Shown piece after piece: positions 24,791 through 33,424 of a stretch of DNA of 38,723 bases. Location: assembly GCA_964643005.1 (NCBI GenBank), contig CAZXQI010000020.1, forward strand, positions 1 through 38,723, written 5' to 3'. Origin of the DNA: UBA6168 sp964643005. GTDB taxonomy: Bacteria; Bacteroidota; Bacteroidia; Chitinophagales; Saprospiraceae. Within the stretch, counting starts at the first letter, position 1. Every line of letters starts with the position of its first letter. A program made the translations under genes and the position numbers. The notes beneath the pieces were generated by a model that saw only the letters and a program-made list of their open reading frames with translations, made no database searches and was not told the DNA's origin.

Positions 24791-24832
24791 AAAAATGCGC
24801 ACGGATGGCGGTATGTCTCCGTGCGCATTTTT
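24791..24832 (+). terminator. Intrinsic terminator after the LolA-like gene
   Basis: AAAAATGCGCACGGA (24791-24805) and TCCGTGCGCATTTTT (24818-24832) form a perfect 15-base stem with a 12-base loop, A-rich on the left and T-rich on the right, so it can act on both strands. It separates the LolA-like gene from polA. Confidence 0.88.
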
Positions 24833-25068
24833 ATTTGTACCAATTTTTTTTAAAAAAATAACCTGCCGAAGGGATGGAAAAGGGGAAGAGAACGGGATGC
24901 TTCCGGATAGATTTCTATAAGAGACTCTGATGGAGAATCAATTTTCTGGCTCTCCGGTAAGGCCGTTTTTCCTAACTTGCTGCCCTTTGAAAACTGGGAT
25001 TTGTACAAAATATAGCCATAGAAAGACCCGGCCATATTTTTTAGACAGGCTCAAAAACAGACGCTGAC
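24833..25068. other. Intergenic stretch before polA
   Basis: With the terminator included, about 300 bases lie between the LolA-like gene and polA. I see no convincing promoter match or gene; a 61-codon minus-strand frame (24850-25035) has no supporting features. Confidence 0.45.
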
Positions 25069-27885
25069 ATGGTTAAAGACAAACGCCTCTTCCTTCTCGA
25101 CGGTCATGCGCTCGTGTATCGGGCACACTACGCTTTTATCGCTCGCCCGCTGATCAATTCCAAAGGTTGGAACACCAGCGCTATCACGGGTTTTGTGCGC
25201 ACGCTGGTAGATTTAATCAAACACCAGAATCCCACGCACATAGCTGTTTCTTTTGATTTGCCGGGAGGCACCTTTCGGGACGACCTGTATCCGGCGTACA
25301 AAGCCAACCGCGATGCTCAACCCGAGGACATCAGCTTTGCCCTGCCCTGGATTATGAAAATATTGGAAGCCTGGAAAATCCCCATCCTGACACTGGCGAA
25401 CTATGAGGCCGACGACGTCATCGGCACTATTGCCAAGAAAGCGGAGAAAGAAGGTTTCCAGGTGTTCATGGTCACTCCGGACAAGGACTACGGCCAACTC
25501 GTCAGCTCCAATATATTTATGTATAAGCCCGGCAGACAAGGCAACGGAGTTGAAGTTATGGGCGAAAAGGAAATCTGCGAAAACTGGGGCATCGAACGGG
25601 TGGAACAGGTCATTGACATTCTGGGTCTTCAGGGCGATGCGGTGGACAATATCCCCGGGGTGCCGGGTATCGGCCCCAAAACGGCAGCCAATCTTTTGGC
25701 TGAATTTGGTAGCGTGGAAAACTTGCTCAACAACTTAGATAAGGTAAAAGGTAAAAACCAGGAACGCCTTCGGGAGTATTCTGATCAGGCTATACTCTCC
25801 AAACAACTGGCGACGATTGACACCAACGCTCCTATTGACTTTCAGGAAGAACGCTTTAATCTGGATCCCTTCGACAGGGAGGAATTGGCCGAAATTTTTA
25901 AAGAACTGGAGTTTAGAACCCTGGCCGAACAGGTGCTGGGAATGGGGAAAGCTTCTGCGTCGCCTGAAGTTAAGAGCGCTGCTGTCGGAACACAAGGCAA
26001 CCTGTTTGGAGACGCTGAGCCGGCTCCCGTACGCCGTGCCGCGCCTCCGCTGCCCTCTCATTCCGTTGCGGAAAAAAACATAGAAAACACGCCGCACCGG
26101 TACCATCTCGCTGCGACAAGAGAGGAGAGAGCGGCTCTTATCGCCCAATTAGCGCAGCAGGATCAGTTTTGCTTCGATACGGAAACCACCAATATTGACG
26201 CTAATCTGGCCGAGCTGGTCGGACTTTCTTTTGCCTTCCAACCATACGAAGCCTGGTACGTTCCCGTGTCGGCCAATCGGGGAGAGGCAGAGGCCATAGT
26301 ACAGGAATTCAAAGCCATTTTTGAAAATAAAAAAACGGGAAAAATCGGGCAGAACATCAAGTACGACGCTACCATTTTGAAGTGGTACGGCGTGGAATTG
26401 GAGGGGCGCTGGTTCGACACGATGATCATGCACTACCTCATTGAGCCGGAACTTCGGCACGGCATGGACTACCTCGCAGAAACTTATTTGAAATACAAAC
26501 CCGTCCCCATTGAGACGCTCATCGGCAAAGGCGCCAGACAGCTCAGCATGCGGGACGTACGGGTAGAGCGGGTGGCCGAATACGCCGCCGAGGACGCCGA
26601 TGTGACCTTGCAACTATTCCAATATTTTGCTCCGAAACTAAAGGAAGAAGGTTTGCAGGACTTGTACGACAAAATCGAAGCCCCCCTAATCAAAGTGCTC
26701 GTCAATATGGAATACGAGGGCATCCGATTAGACAGTGAATTTTTGAAAAAATATTCGGGTGAATTAGAAAAAGAAATCGCCAGGGTTGAGCAGAATATCT
26801 ACCGCGAGGCCGGCATGCAGTTCAACATCGCTTCGCCCAAACAAATCGGAGAGGTGCTTTTTGACAGAATGAAAATCCCGTACAAGGGCGCCAAAACCAA
26901 AACCGGCCAGTATTCTACCGACGAGGCAAAGCTGACGGAACTGGCGACTGAGTACCCTCTCGTCGGAGAGATTTTGCAATACCGGGGACTGGCCAAACTG
27001 AAATCTACCTATGTGGATGCGCTGCCCATGCAGGTAAACCCCAAAACGGGGCGGATACACACTTCCTTCAACCAGGCTTTGGCGGCTACGGGAAGGCTGA
27101 GTTCCAACAATCCCAATTTACAAAATATCCCCATCAAAACTCCGCAGGGCGCCAAAGTTCGGGAAGCCTTCATTCCGAGAGATGAAAACCATGCGCTACT
27201 CTCTGCCGACTATTCGCAGATTGAATTGCGCATCATCGCCGAAATCAGCGGCGATGCGGCCATGCTCGAAGCCTTTCAAAAAGGCCAGGATATCCACCGG
27301 GCTACCGCTGCCAGGGTTTACGGCGTTCCCTACGACGCCGTGACGAGCGACCAGCGCCGCAATGCGAAAACGGTGAACTTCTCCATCATCTACGGAGCCG
27401 GCGCCACCAATGTCTCCCAGCAACTCGGCATAAAGCGACCGGAAGCGAAAGAGTTGATCGATACCTATTTTCAGCAGTATCAGGGCCTGAAGGGATACAT
27501 GGAAAAGACGGTGAAATCTGCCCGCGAAAACGGCTACGTCAAGACCCTGCTGGGTCGCCGCCGATACCTGCGGGACATTGATAGCCGCAATTCGTTGGCC
27601 AGAAGCAACGCTGAACGGGTCGCCATCAACACGCCCATCCAGGGTACGGCAGCCGACCTTATCAAAATTGCGATGATTGACATTCAAAAGGCGTTGGCAG
27701 AAAAAAACCTGAAGACTAAAATGATCTTACAGGTACACGACGAACTGGTGTTTGATGCGCCAAAAGAGGAGGTCGAAATCGTCAAACCCATCATTTCTGA
27801 TTTGATGAGAAATGCCATTCCCGACCTGAAGGTTCCGCTTTTAGTGGAAATTGGAACGGGGAAAAACTGGCTGGAGGCACATTGA
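25069..27885 (+). CDS. polA: DNA polymerase I
   Basis: Fills gaps and removes primers in replication and repair. All three domains are present in 938 residues. The 5'-3' exonuclease (1-290) shows LLDGHALVYRAHYAF, YEADDVIGTIA near 112, VTPDKDYGQLV near 135 and IPGVPGIGPKTA near 195 (helix-hairpin-helix). The 3'-5' exonuclease keeps the Exo I residues Asp370 and Glu372 (CFDTET), with YAAEDADVTLQLF near 504, so proofreading looks intact. The polymerase core has motif A LLSADYSQIELRII (Asp714), motif B RRNAKTVNFSIIYG (Lys767, Phe771) and motif C QVHDELVFD (Asp891). The Phe at 771 favours discrimination against dideoxynucleotides. Length is normal. Confidence 0.98.
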   Translation: MVKDKRLFLLDGHALVYRAHYAFIARPLINSKGWNTSAITGFVRTLVDLIKHQNPTHIAVSFDLPGGTFRDDLYPAYKANRDAQPEDISFALPWIMKILEAWKIPILTLANYEADDVIGTIAKKAEKEGFQVFMVTPDKDYGQLVSSNIFMYKPGRQGNGVEVMGEKEICENWGIERVEQVIDILGLQGDAVDNIPGVPGIGPKTAANLLAEFGSVENLLNNLDKVKGKNQERLREYSDQAILSKQLATIDTNAPIDFQEERFNLDPFDREELAEIFKELEFRTLAEQVLGMGKASASPEVKSAAVGTQGNLFGDAEPAPVRRAAPPLPSHSVAEKNIENTPHRYHLAATREERAALIAQLAQQDQFCFDTETTNIDANLAELVGLSFAFQPYEAWYVPVSANRGEAEAIVQEFKAIFENKKTGKIGQNIKYDATILKWYGVELEGRWFDTMIMHYLIEPELRHGMDYLAETYLKYKPVPIETLIGKGARQLSMRDVRVERVAEYAAEDADVTLQLFQYFAPKLKEEGLQDLYDKIEAPLIKVLVNMEYEGIRLDSEFLKKYSGELEKEIARVEQNIYREAGMQFNIASPKQIGEVLFDRMKIPYKGAKTKTGQYSTDEAKLTELATEYPLVGEILQYRGLAKLKSTYVDALPMQVNPKTGRIHTSFNQALAATGRLSSNNPNLQNIPIKTPQGAKVREAFIPRDENHALLSADYSQIELRIIAEISGDAAMLEAFQKGQDIHRATAARVYGVPYDAVTSDQRRNAKTVNFSIIYGAGATNVSQQLGIKRPEAKELIDTYFQQYQGLKGYMEKTVKSARENGYVKTLLGRRRYLRDIDSRNSLARSNAERVAINTPIQGTAADLIKIAMIDIQKALAEKNLKTKMILQVHDELVFDAPKEEVEIVKPIISDLMRNAIPDLKVPLLVEIGTGKNWLEAH

Positions 27886-28028
27886 TAAACGAGCTTGATT
27901 GCGTCTTATATCCTGGCTATTCACGCTCGGCTGAGGTTATTCGGTTTGGCGCGCGGTTTCTACAGATGATTTTTGACGAAGGAGAAAACCAGTCCAAATT
28001 CACTTCGGACTTAAACCAAACTACCCCC

Positions 28029-28078
28029 ACATTCATCTCTCATCATCTCTCATTCATCACTAAAAACTCATCATTCAG
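28029..28078. repeat. Low-complexity CAT/CTCT tract between polA and gldD
   Basis: CATCTCTCAT-like units repeat imperfectly (CATTCATCTCTCATCATCTC and onward) in the 207 bases between the converging polA and gldD genes. No gene is supported here. Confidence 0.5.
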
Positions 28079-28092
28079 GCAAGTCTAAGTCT

Positions 28093-28692
28093 TCAACTTT
28101 TCCACTTAAAAGTCTCCATCATTTTTAACACGTCTAACTTCATAAAATCGTACATCGGCGCCAGGCTGTCGGGATTTGGCGGAGTGTAGAAGTACAGCGC
28201 TCCCCGAAAAAAGTGCTTTTGCTCTAAGGTGTCCATTACAAAAAACTGATATTTAGAAGCCACAGGACCATCTACTTCAAACAGCATTCCCTTCACGTTA
28301 TTCTGGCGATTGATAAAGGGCGTTTCCTCGATGTAGCTTGCCTTTTTGTTGTGCCAGTCTGTCATCTTGAAAGCGTCGGATTTCAGCTTGCCGGCGGGGC
28401 TTTGTTTGGTTACTTCAGCGTAGCTGCAATGGATTTTGCAGTTTAGGGAAGGCACTTCGACATTGAACCAGCAGGGATGTTCCGGTTTTTCATCAAAAAA
28501 GGTCGTGTCCTGCCGGATCACGGCGTATTGGGGATAATCAAACGTAAAATCGCAATAAGCTTCCGTGAAAGGTCGGTAGGCTTTTTCGGGATAGACCACC
28601 CTCGGATAAGCCCTGGGTTTGGGAGTCAGGATGGCTTCGTCGCAGGAACTGAAAGAAATTAGGACGAGAAAGAAGAAAGCTAAGAATCTCAT
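28093..28692 (-). CDS. gldD: Gliding motility lipoprotein GldD
   Basis: A 199-residue lipoprotein (signal LAFFFLVLISFSSC, lipobox Cys17) matching GldD, one of the proteins required for gliding and linked to the type IX secretion apparatus in Flavobacterium. The mature N-terminus PKPRAYPRVVYPEKAYRPF near residue 24 (PKPRxYxRxxFPxxxYxxF pattern) is diagnostic, followed by CWFNVEVPSLNCKIHCSY near 74 and a C-terminal RGALYFYTPPNPDS near 165 typical of the family. In Flavobacterium gldD sits with gldE, ssb and mutY; here gldE is absent from between gldD and ssb. The protein is also kept in some non-gliding Bacteroidota, so motility is not proved. Confidence 0.93.
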   Translation of the reverse strand: MRFLAFFFLVLISFSSCDEAILTPKPRAYPRVVYPEKAYRPFTEAYCDFTFDYPQYAVIRQDTTFFDEKPEHPCWFNVEVPSLNCKIHCSYAEVTKQSPAGKLKSDAFKMTDWHNKKASYIEETPFINRQNNVKGMLFEVDGPVASKYQFFVMDTLEQKHFFRGALYFYTPPNPDSLAPMYDFMKLDVLKMMETFKWKS

Positions 28693-28715
28693 GTCAATAT
28701 TTTAGCCAAACGGAA

Positions 28716-28747
28716 ACGAGCCGTTTTCAGGTGCGAAAACGGCTCGT
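28716..28747 (-). terminator. Hairpin between ssb and gldD
   Basis: ACGAGCCGTTTTC (28716-28728) and GAAAACGGCTCGT (28735-28747) are perfect 13-base arms with a six-base loop. It follows the ssb stop. The T content after the stem on the minus strand is moderate (TTCCGTTTGG), so termination is likely but perhaps partial. Confidence 0.6.
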
Positions 28748-28775
28748 CAGAGAACATGTTGTTTATCGGTTAAAA

Positions 28776-29222
28776 TTAGAACGGTAGATCGTCTGTGTTC
28801 CCATCGCTTGTTGGAGGCTCGGATACAGCAGGTGGAACATCGCTTCGGCCGGCAAAGCTGCCTTGTTCGTCTGCCGCTGATGGGAAGTTGCCGTCTTCCC
28901 TCTTGTCTAAGGAACGGATAACAAATGCAACGACTTCGGAAATATACTTATCCTGCCCTTCTTTATCCTGGTATTTCCGGTGTGTGAGTTTTCCTTCAAT
29001 GTAAACTAATGAACCTTTTTTCAGAGTCTTTTCAGCTTTTTCTGCCAGCATTCGCCAGGCAATTACAGTGTGCCATTCCGTCATTTTCTGCCACTCTCCG
29101 TTTGAGTCCTTGTAGTTTTCGTTGGTAGCCACTGCCAGTTTTGCGACTACTGCGCCGTTGTCAAGTCGGCGGACTTCAGGGTCTCTGCCCAGGTTTCCAA
29201 TTAATGTAACTCGGTTTACCAT
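28776..29222 (-). CDS. ssb: Single-stranded DNA-binding protein
   Basis: OB-fold protein that coats single-stranded DNA in replication and repair. The 148-residue product starts MVNRVTLIGNLGRDPEVRRL, followed by WHTVIAWRMLAEKAEKTLKKG near 50 and SLVYIEGKLTHRKYQDKEGQ near 72 (all classic SSB motifs). The low-complexity tail ends in the acidic tip DDLPF, which docks partner proteins. It lies 65 bases from the mutY stop on the same strand, the usual Bacteroidota arrangement. Confidence 0.97.
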   Translation of the reverse strand: MVNRVTLIGNLGRDPEVRRLDNGAVVAKLAVATNENYKDSNGEWQKMTEWHTVIAWRMLAEKAEKTLKKGSLVYIEGKLTHRKYQDKEGQDKYISEVVAFVIRSLDKREDGNFPSAADEQGSFAGRSDVPPAVSEPPTSDGNTDDLPF

Positions 29223-29287
29223 AGCATTTGAATTTGAAGGTTAATTTTCTCATACATCACGTCTTGCGCAGTGAAGTGTATGCTTAG

Positions 29288-30406
29288 CTAAATGAGTTCT
29301 AAAGGTAAAATTTTTTGTTTGAAATACAAGTCTATTATCTTAGGAAACGCAAAATTCCCCAATTGGCTCTTTTCAATCGGAATCCAGCCCCCTTCAGGGG
29401 CGTGAAAATCTTCCTCCACTTCGATTTCCCAAAACATGGCGACGATTTGCCTGTGCGTCAATTCCTGCCTGATGGGCGCTGAAATGTGCAGAATCCGGCA
29501 TTCGCTTTTTCCTAACCATTTCTTCCAAAGCTCGCTCTTTGTTACTTCGCTTCGATTTCCCGGCAGGCTGTCCGTTTCTATAAGCGGGTATTCGTAGAGA
29601 TTCCGCCAGATGTCTTTCCCCGTTCTTTTTTTTATAAATAAGCGGCCTTTCTGTCGGATGACCAGGTAGTTGAAAAAACGCCGCCGCTTTTCGATTTTCT
29701 TTGATTTGACGGGGAAGTCCTCCACTCTTCCCAGATGGAATGCTTCGCAATGATTCTTCAGCGGGCAGCTCGCGCATTTTGGCGCTGTTGGCGTGCAGTG
29801 CGTCGCTCCAAAATCCATGATAGCCTGATTGTAATTTCCCGGCTGGGATTTGTCCAGCAGTTCATCGGCTAAGCGGGCAAACAGCTTCTTCCCTTTCGTC
29901 GCATCAATTGGCTCTGCGCTACCGAAGTAGCGACTCAGCACCCGATAAACGTTCCCGTCCACCACCGCATGAGGCAGGCCGAGCGCAAAAGAGGCCACTG
30001 CGGCAGCCGTGTAATCGCCCACTCCTTTCAGAGAGCGAATGCCTTCGTAAGTATCGGGGAACTTTCCTCCCAATTCACCGGCGATGAAACGGGCTGCCTC
30101 GTGCAGGTTCCTGGCTCGGGAGTAATAGCCCAGGCCCTCCCACATTTTCATAAGCTCATCTTCCGGCGCACGAGCCAGACTGCCGACGTCTGGATATTTT
30201 TCTCTAAACTTTTCAAAATAAGGCAGCCCCTGTTCCACCCTGGTCTGCTGCAAAATGACCTCCGACAGCCAGACTAAATATGGGTTCTTTTCTCCCTTCC
30301 AGGGCAGTGGACGCTCATGGCCGGCAAACCACCGAAGTAGGTTTTTTGTAAAAGAAAGTTTTTTATCCTCTGATTGCGACATACCCTTATCTGCGCTAAG
30401 ACTCAT
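29288..30406 (-). CDS. mutY: A/G-specific adenine glycosylase
   Basis: Removes adenine opposite 8-oxoguanine. The helix-hairpin-helix core has EVILQQTRVEQGLPYF with the catalytic Glu, the LKGVGDYTAAAVASFA loop, and VVDGNVYRVLSRYFG with the catalytic Asp. The [4Fe-4S] cysteines are spaced C-x6-C-x2-C-x5-C in CTPTAPKCASCPLKNHC. The C-terminal NUDIX-like MutT domain follows (RLFIKKRTGKDIWRNLYEYP, then LTHRQIVAMFWEIEV). An ATG at 30496 would add 30 residues with no family counterpart (HFILFLKNLEKRRTRKLQ) and lies upstream of a -7-like box on the same strand (30468-30475), so I start at Met 31 of that frame (30406); 30382 is also possible. Confidence 0.96.
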   Translation of the reverse strand: MSLSADKGMSQSEDKKLSFTKNLLRWFAGHERPLPWKGEKNPYLVWLSEVILQQTRVEQGLPYFEKFREKYPDVGSLARAPEDELMKMWEGLGYYSRARNLHEAARFIAGELGGKFPDTYEGIRSLKGVGDYTAAAVASFALGLPHAVVDGNVYRVLSRYFGSAEPIDATKGKKLFARLADELLDKSQPGNYNQAIMDFGATHCTPTAPKCASCPLKNHCEAFHLGRVEDFPVKSKKIEKRRRFFNYLVIRQKGRLFIKKRTGKDIWRNLYEYPLIETDSLPGNRSEVTKSELWKKWLGKSECRILHISAPIRQELTHRQIVAMFWEIEVEEDFHAPEGGWIPIEKSQLGNFAFPKIIDLYFKQKILPLELI

Positions 30407-30467
30407 TTGAAGTTTCCTTGTCCGCCTTTTTTCCAAATTTTTTAAAAATAAAATAAAGTGAATTTTG

Positions 30468-30475
30468 CGAAGGTA
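30468..30475 (-). promoter_or_regulatory. Weak -7 box (TACCTTCG) before mutY
   Basis: One mismatch to TAnnTTTG; no -33 box. If used, it excludes the 30496 ATG as the mutY start. Confidence 0.25.
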
Positions 30476-30531
30476 GGAGGAATCAATAAAAACCATCAGG
30501 GCGCACAGGCGTCGGTCTGGCGCAGGTTTTA

Positions 30532-30539
30532 TAGTTTTG
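30532..30539 (+). promoter_or_regulatory. -7 box (TAGTTTTG) before the DUF5682-type gene
   Basis: Exact match to TAnnTTTG, 46 bases before the ATG at 30586; the -33 position has no TTG. It lies back to back with the mutY promoter region. Confidence 0.4.
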
Positions 30540-30585
30540 GAAAAATAAAAGAACCGTTTTTTTCCTTTTTTAATAACCCTGACAA

Positions 30586-32901
30586 ATGCTTCAGTTTTTC
30601 GGTATCCGTCATCATGGGCCAGGTTCAGCGAGAGCTGTCTTAAAGGCTCTGGAAGCTAATCCGCCCGATTGCCTGCTCATCGAAATACCCGCCGATGCCG
30701 AATCTCTGTTGAGCGAAATGGGTGGGGCTGAAACTGAAAACTCCGGGCAAAATGAGAAAGCCGAAAGCCAGTTGAACCCGCCTGTCGCCATGCTCCTCTA
30801 CGATCCCAAAGATTTGAGCAGGGCGAGCTATCTACCCTTTGCCTCTTTTTCTCCCGAATGGGCGGCCATGCAGTTTGCCATTATGCGCCAGATTCCTTTG
30901 CGTTGCATGGATCTTCCGATGGAACTGAATTTTGCATTGGACGCACAGGAAAAAGAAAACTCCCTGCCCGAGCTATTTGCTCCGGAAGGCTCCGAAGAAA
31001 GATCTCCAAGAGAAAATCTGCTTCGCTTAGATCCCATGGCGCAACTGGCCCAACTGGCAGGCTACGCGGACAGCGAGCGCTGGTGGGAAGTTAGCTTTGA
31101 AAGTTCCGATAATGAGTCGGAAATTTTTACCGCCATTTTAAATATGACGGCCGCCCTGCGGGAAGGGACTGTGGAATCTCCCCGGACGCTGCTCAGGGAA
31201 GCGTATATGCGCCAGGCAATCCGAAAGGCCGTGAAGGATGGGTTTCAGGATATCGCTGTCATTTGCGGCGCCTGGCACCTGCCCGCCCTGCACGACTGGG
31301 AGAAGATAAAGGCAACCCGCGACGCCGGCCTTTTAAAAGGAATTAAAAAAATAAAAACCTCTGCCACCTGGATCCCCTGGAGTTACGACCGCCTGACTTT
31401 TCAGAGCGGCTATCCGTCCGGCGTCATTTCCCCGGCCTGGTATGAATTGCTTTTTTATCATAGGCAGGAGGCGGCCACCCGATGGATGATTCAGGTGGCC
31501 AAAATGTTCAGGGAAGAAGACCTCGACGCCTCCTCCGCCCATGTCATTGACGCCATCCGGCTGTCGGAAACTCTGGCTAAGCTGAGGAGGCTGGCCATCC
31601 CTGGCATCGCTGAGTTAAAGGAGGCGGCAGTCGCTGCAATCTGCGAAGGCAGTACGGAAAAATTGGAACTCATTGAGCGCAAATTGATTACCGGCAACAA
31701 GGTCGGCAGCGTGCCGGACAGGATACCAGCCGTGCCTTTGCAAAGGGATATTGAACAGGCCGTCAAATCTGCCCGCCTGACAAAATACTGGGAAAATACA
31801 GATGAGGAATGGCTCGGCGCCACTGCCGCCAATCCGCAGGGAGGCATTGACCTGAGGGAGGAATCGGGCAGGCTGAAAAGCCATCTTTTGCATCGCCTCA
31901 ACCTGCTCGGCATTCCCTGGGGAAAATTGGTAGAGCTAAATCGCCACCAGTCGGCAGGCGGCTTTAAGGAGTTTTGGAAAATGAAATGGGCGCCCGAATT
32001 CTCTATTTACATCATAGAAAAAGGCGCCTGGGGCAATACAGTGGAAGAAGCCTGCGTGAATTTTCTGACCCAAAAGGCCACGGAAGTGTCGGCGCTGCCC
32101 GAGTTGACGCAACTCCTTCGGGATACGCTGAACGCCGAACTTCCCAATGCTTTTGACCTGCTGCTGCGCCGGCTCGAAAACATCGCCGCCTTGGCGACCG
32201 ACGTTTATCACCTCATGGACGCCCTGCCGCCATTGGCGCAAATTGTCCGCTACGGCAATACCAGGGGGACGGAGGTCGGGGCAGTGGAACAATTGGTGCA
32301 GCATTTAATACCGCGCATTTGTATCGGGCTGCCCGCTGCGGCGACGCAACTCAACGAAGAGGCGTCCGAAGAAGCATTGGACAAACTCATGGCTACGCAT
32401 CGGGCGCTGAGCCTGTTAGACGACGGAAACTTTTTTGAGCAATGGTTCCAAACCCTGAAAGCTATTGCCGACAACCCCCGAATTAATGGCCGGCTCAGCG
32501 GCGCCTGCACCCGGATTTTATTGGATAAAAAGATTCTGAACGAAGCGGAAGCCACTACCCGAATGCGATTTGCCCTCTCATCCGCTACGGCTCCTTTGGC
32601 GGCTGCTCAATGGTTGGAAGGCTTCTTACTGGGGAGCGGCTTGGTATTGCTGCACAACAATTTACTTTGGAACCTATTAGACGCCTGGGTGGACGACCTC
32701 AATGAGGAAAACTTCAAGGACATCCTGCCTATCTTACGGCGCACCTTTTCCCGTTTTTCTCAACCCGAAAGGGAACGGATGCTCAACCTGGCAAAGCAGG
32801 GACGGCCTGCTTCGCCCGAAGGCAACAATACCCCAGACTTTGATGAGGAACGGGCGGCAGTCGTGCTGCCGATGGTAAAAACTCTGCTCGGAATCAATTG
32901 A
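30586..32901 (+). CDS. DUF5682-type protein with TraB/ChaN/EreA-like N-terminal motifs
   Basis: A 771-residue cytoplasmic protein; from memory the N-terminus matches DUF5682. FFGIRHHGPGSARAVLKAL (His9, His10) followed by PDCLLIEIPAD with Glu33, and AVICGAWHLPAL with His231, follow the order of the TraB/ChaN/erythromycin-esterase-like fold (first His with a following Ser, a strand ending in Glu, a late G-x-x-H). The middle has WIPWSYDRLTFQSGYPSGVI near 265, and from about 350 to the end the chain is helical without recognisable domains. In other genomes such proteins sit beside MoxR ATPases and von Willebrand A proteins of conflict-type systems; none of these is next to it here. Activity and substrate are unknown. 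Confidence 0.75.
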   Translation: MLQFFGIRHHGPGSARAVLKALEANPPDCLLIEIPADAESLLSEMGGAETENSGQNEKAESQLNPPVAMLLYDPKDLSRASYLPFASFSPEWAAMQFAIMRQIPLRCMDLPMELNFALDAQEKENSLPELFAPEGSEERSPRENLLRLDPMAQLAQLAGYADSERWWEVSFESSDNESEIFTAILNMTAALREGTVESPRTLLREAYMRQAIRKAVKDGFQDIAVICGAWHLPALHDWEKIKATRDAGLLKGIKKIKTSATWIPWSYDRLTFQSGYPSGVISPAWYELLFYHRQEAATRWMIQVAKMFREEDLDASSAHVIDAIRLSETLAKLRRLAIPGIAELKEAAVAAICEGSTEKLELIERKLITGNKVGSVPDRIPAVPLQRDIEQAVKSARLTKYWENTDEEWLGATAANPQGGIDLREESGRLKSHLLHRLNLLGIPWGKLVELNRHQSAGGFKEFWKMKWAPEFSIYIIEKGAWGNTVEEACVNFLTQKATEVSALPELTQLLRDTLNAELPNAFDLLLRRLENIAALATDVYHLMDALPPLAQIVRYGNTRGTEVGAVEQLVQHLIPRICIGLPAAATQLNEEASEEALDKLMATHRALSLLDDGNFFEQWFQTLKAIADNPRINGRLSGACTRILLDKKILNEAEATTRMRFALSSATAPLAAAQWLEGFLLGSGLVLLHNNLLWNLLDAWVDDLNEENFKDILPILRRTFSRFSQPERERMLNLAKQGRPASPEGNNTPDFDEERAAVVLPMVKTLLGIN

Positions 32902-33068
32902 AGGAAGGAGTTTTTCCCAACTTTAGAAAGCAAGAGCAATTTCGCTTTGGCGTCCTGGCCTCCCACCTCTCCCGATAGAGAGGCTTTGAAATCGCCAGAA
33001 GAACTCGTTCCCGATCCTTCGGAGGGGTCAGGGGAAGCCGCCCCGCCATGAGGAAAGCAAAAGGAATT

Positions 33069-33401
33069 TCACCATTTCATATCCTCGTCAATTTCTTCCA
33101 AATCCTGTTTTCCGTATTGTTTTTTAGTGGCTATGCGTTGCCGCTGCCGTTCTAAGACGAGTCTTGCCAGCGCTATATTGGCGGGTTCCGGATTTTGAGG
33201 AGAAATGGCGACATGGATTTTGGATTCGGCTACGTCGTTGCGATAGAGAAGGCTGAGCAGGTACTCCATATTGTGCTCAATGAGCCAGGCGATGCGGTCG
33301 CTGAGCATCTGAAAAAGCTCCTCCCCGGAAGGGGGCTTTTCCTGGTCGGAAGGCGCGAGTTCGAAATCTCTGAAAATGAGTTCAGTGGCGGTTTGATCCA
33401 T
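33069..33401 (-). CDS. Small conserved-looking protein of unknown function
   Basis: I do not recognise this 110-residue soluble protein. The longest frame begins at 33536 inside the GH3 gene, but the ATG at 33401, 23 bases after the GH3 stop, gives a compact product beginning MDQTATELIFRDFELA and fits a following gene in one transcript. It is mostly helical, with EELFQMLSDRIAWLIEHNME in the middle and LARLVLERQRQRIATKKQ near the C-terminus, and is charged throughout, with no signal or membrane segment. The tight spacing with the GH3 gene is the best evidence that it is real. Confidence 0.7.
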   Translation of the reverse strand: MDQTATELIFRDFELAPSDQEKPPSGEELFQMLSDRIAWLIEHNMEYLLSLLYRNDVAESKIHVAISPQNPEPANIALARLVLERQRQRIATKKQYGKQDLEEIDEDMKW

Positions 33402-33424
33402 ACAAAGTATTGAGTAAAAGCGGA

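Noticed and set aside
24850..25035. Minus-strand frame of 61 codons between the LolA-like gene and polA
   Set aside because: Short, no promoter or motif, and isolated on the opposite strand.
27882..28088. Plus-strand frame of 68 codons after polA
   Set aside because: Its TTG start overlaps the polA stop and the end is the low-complexity CAT/CTCT tract.
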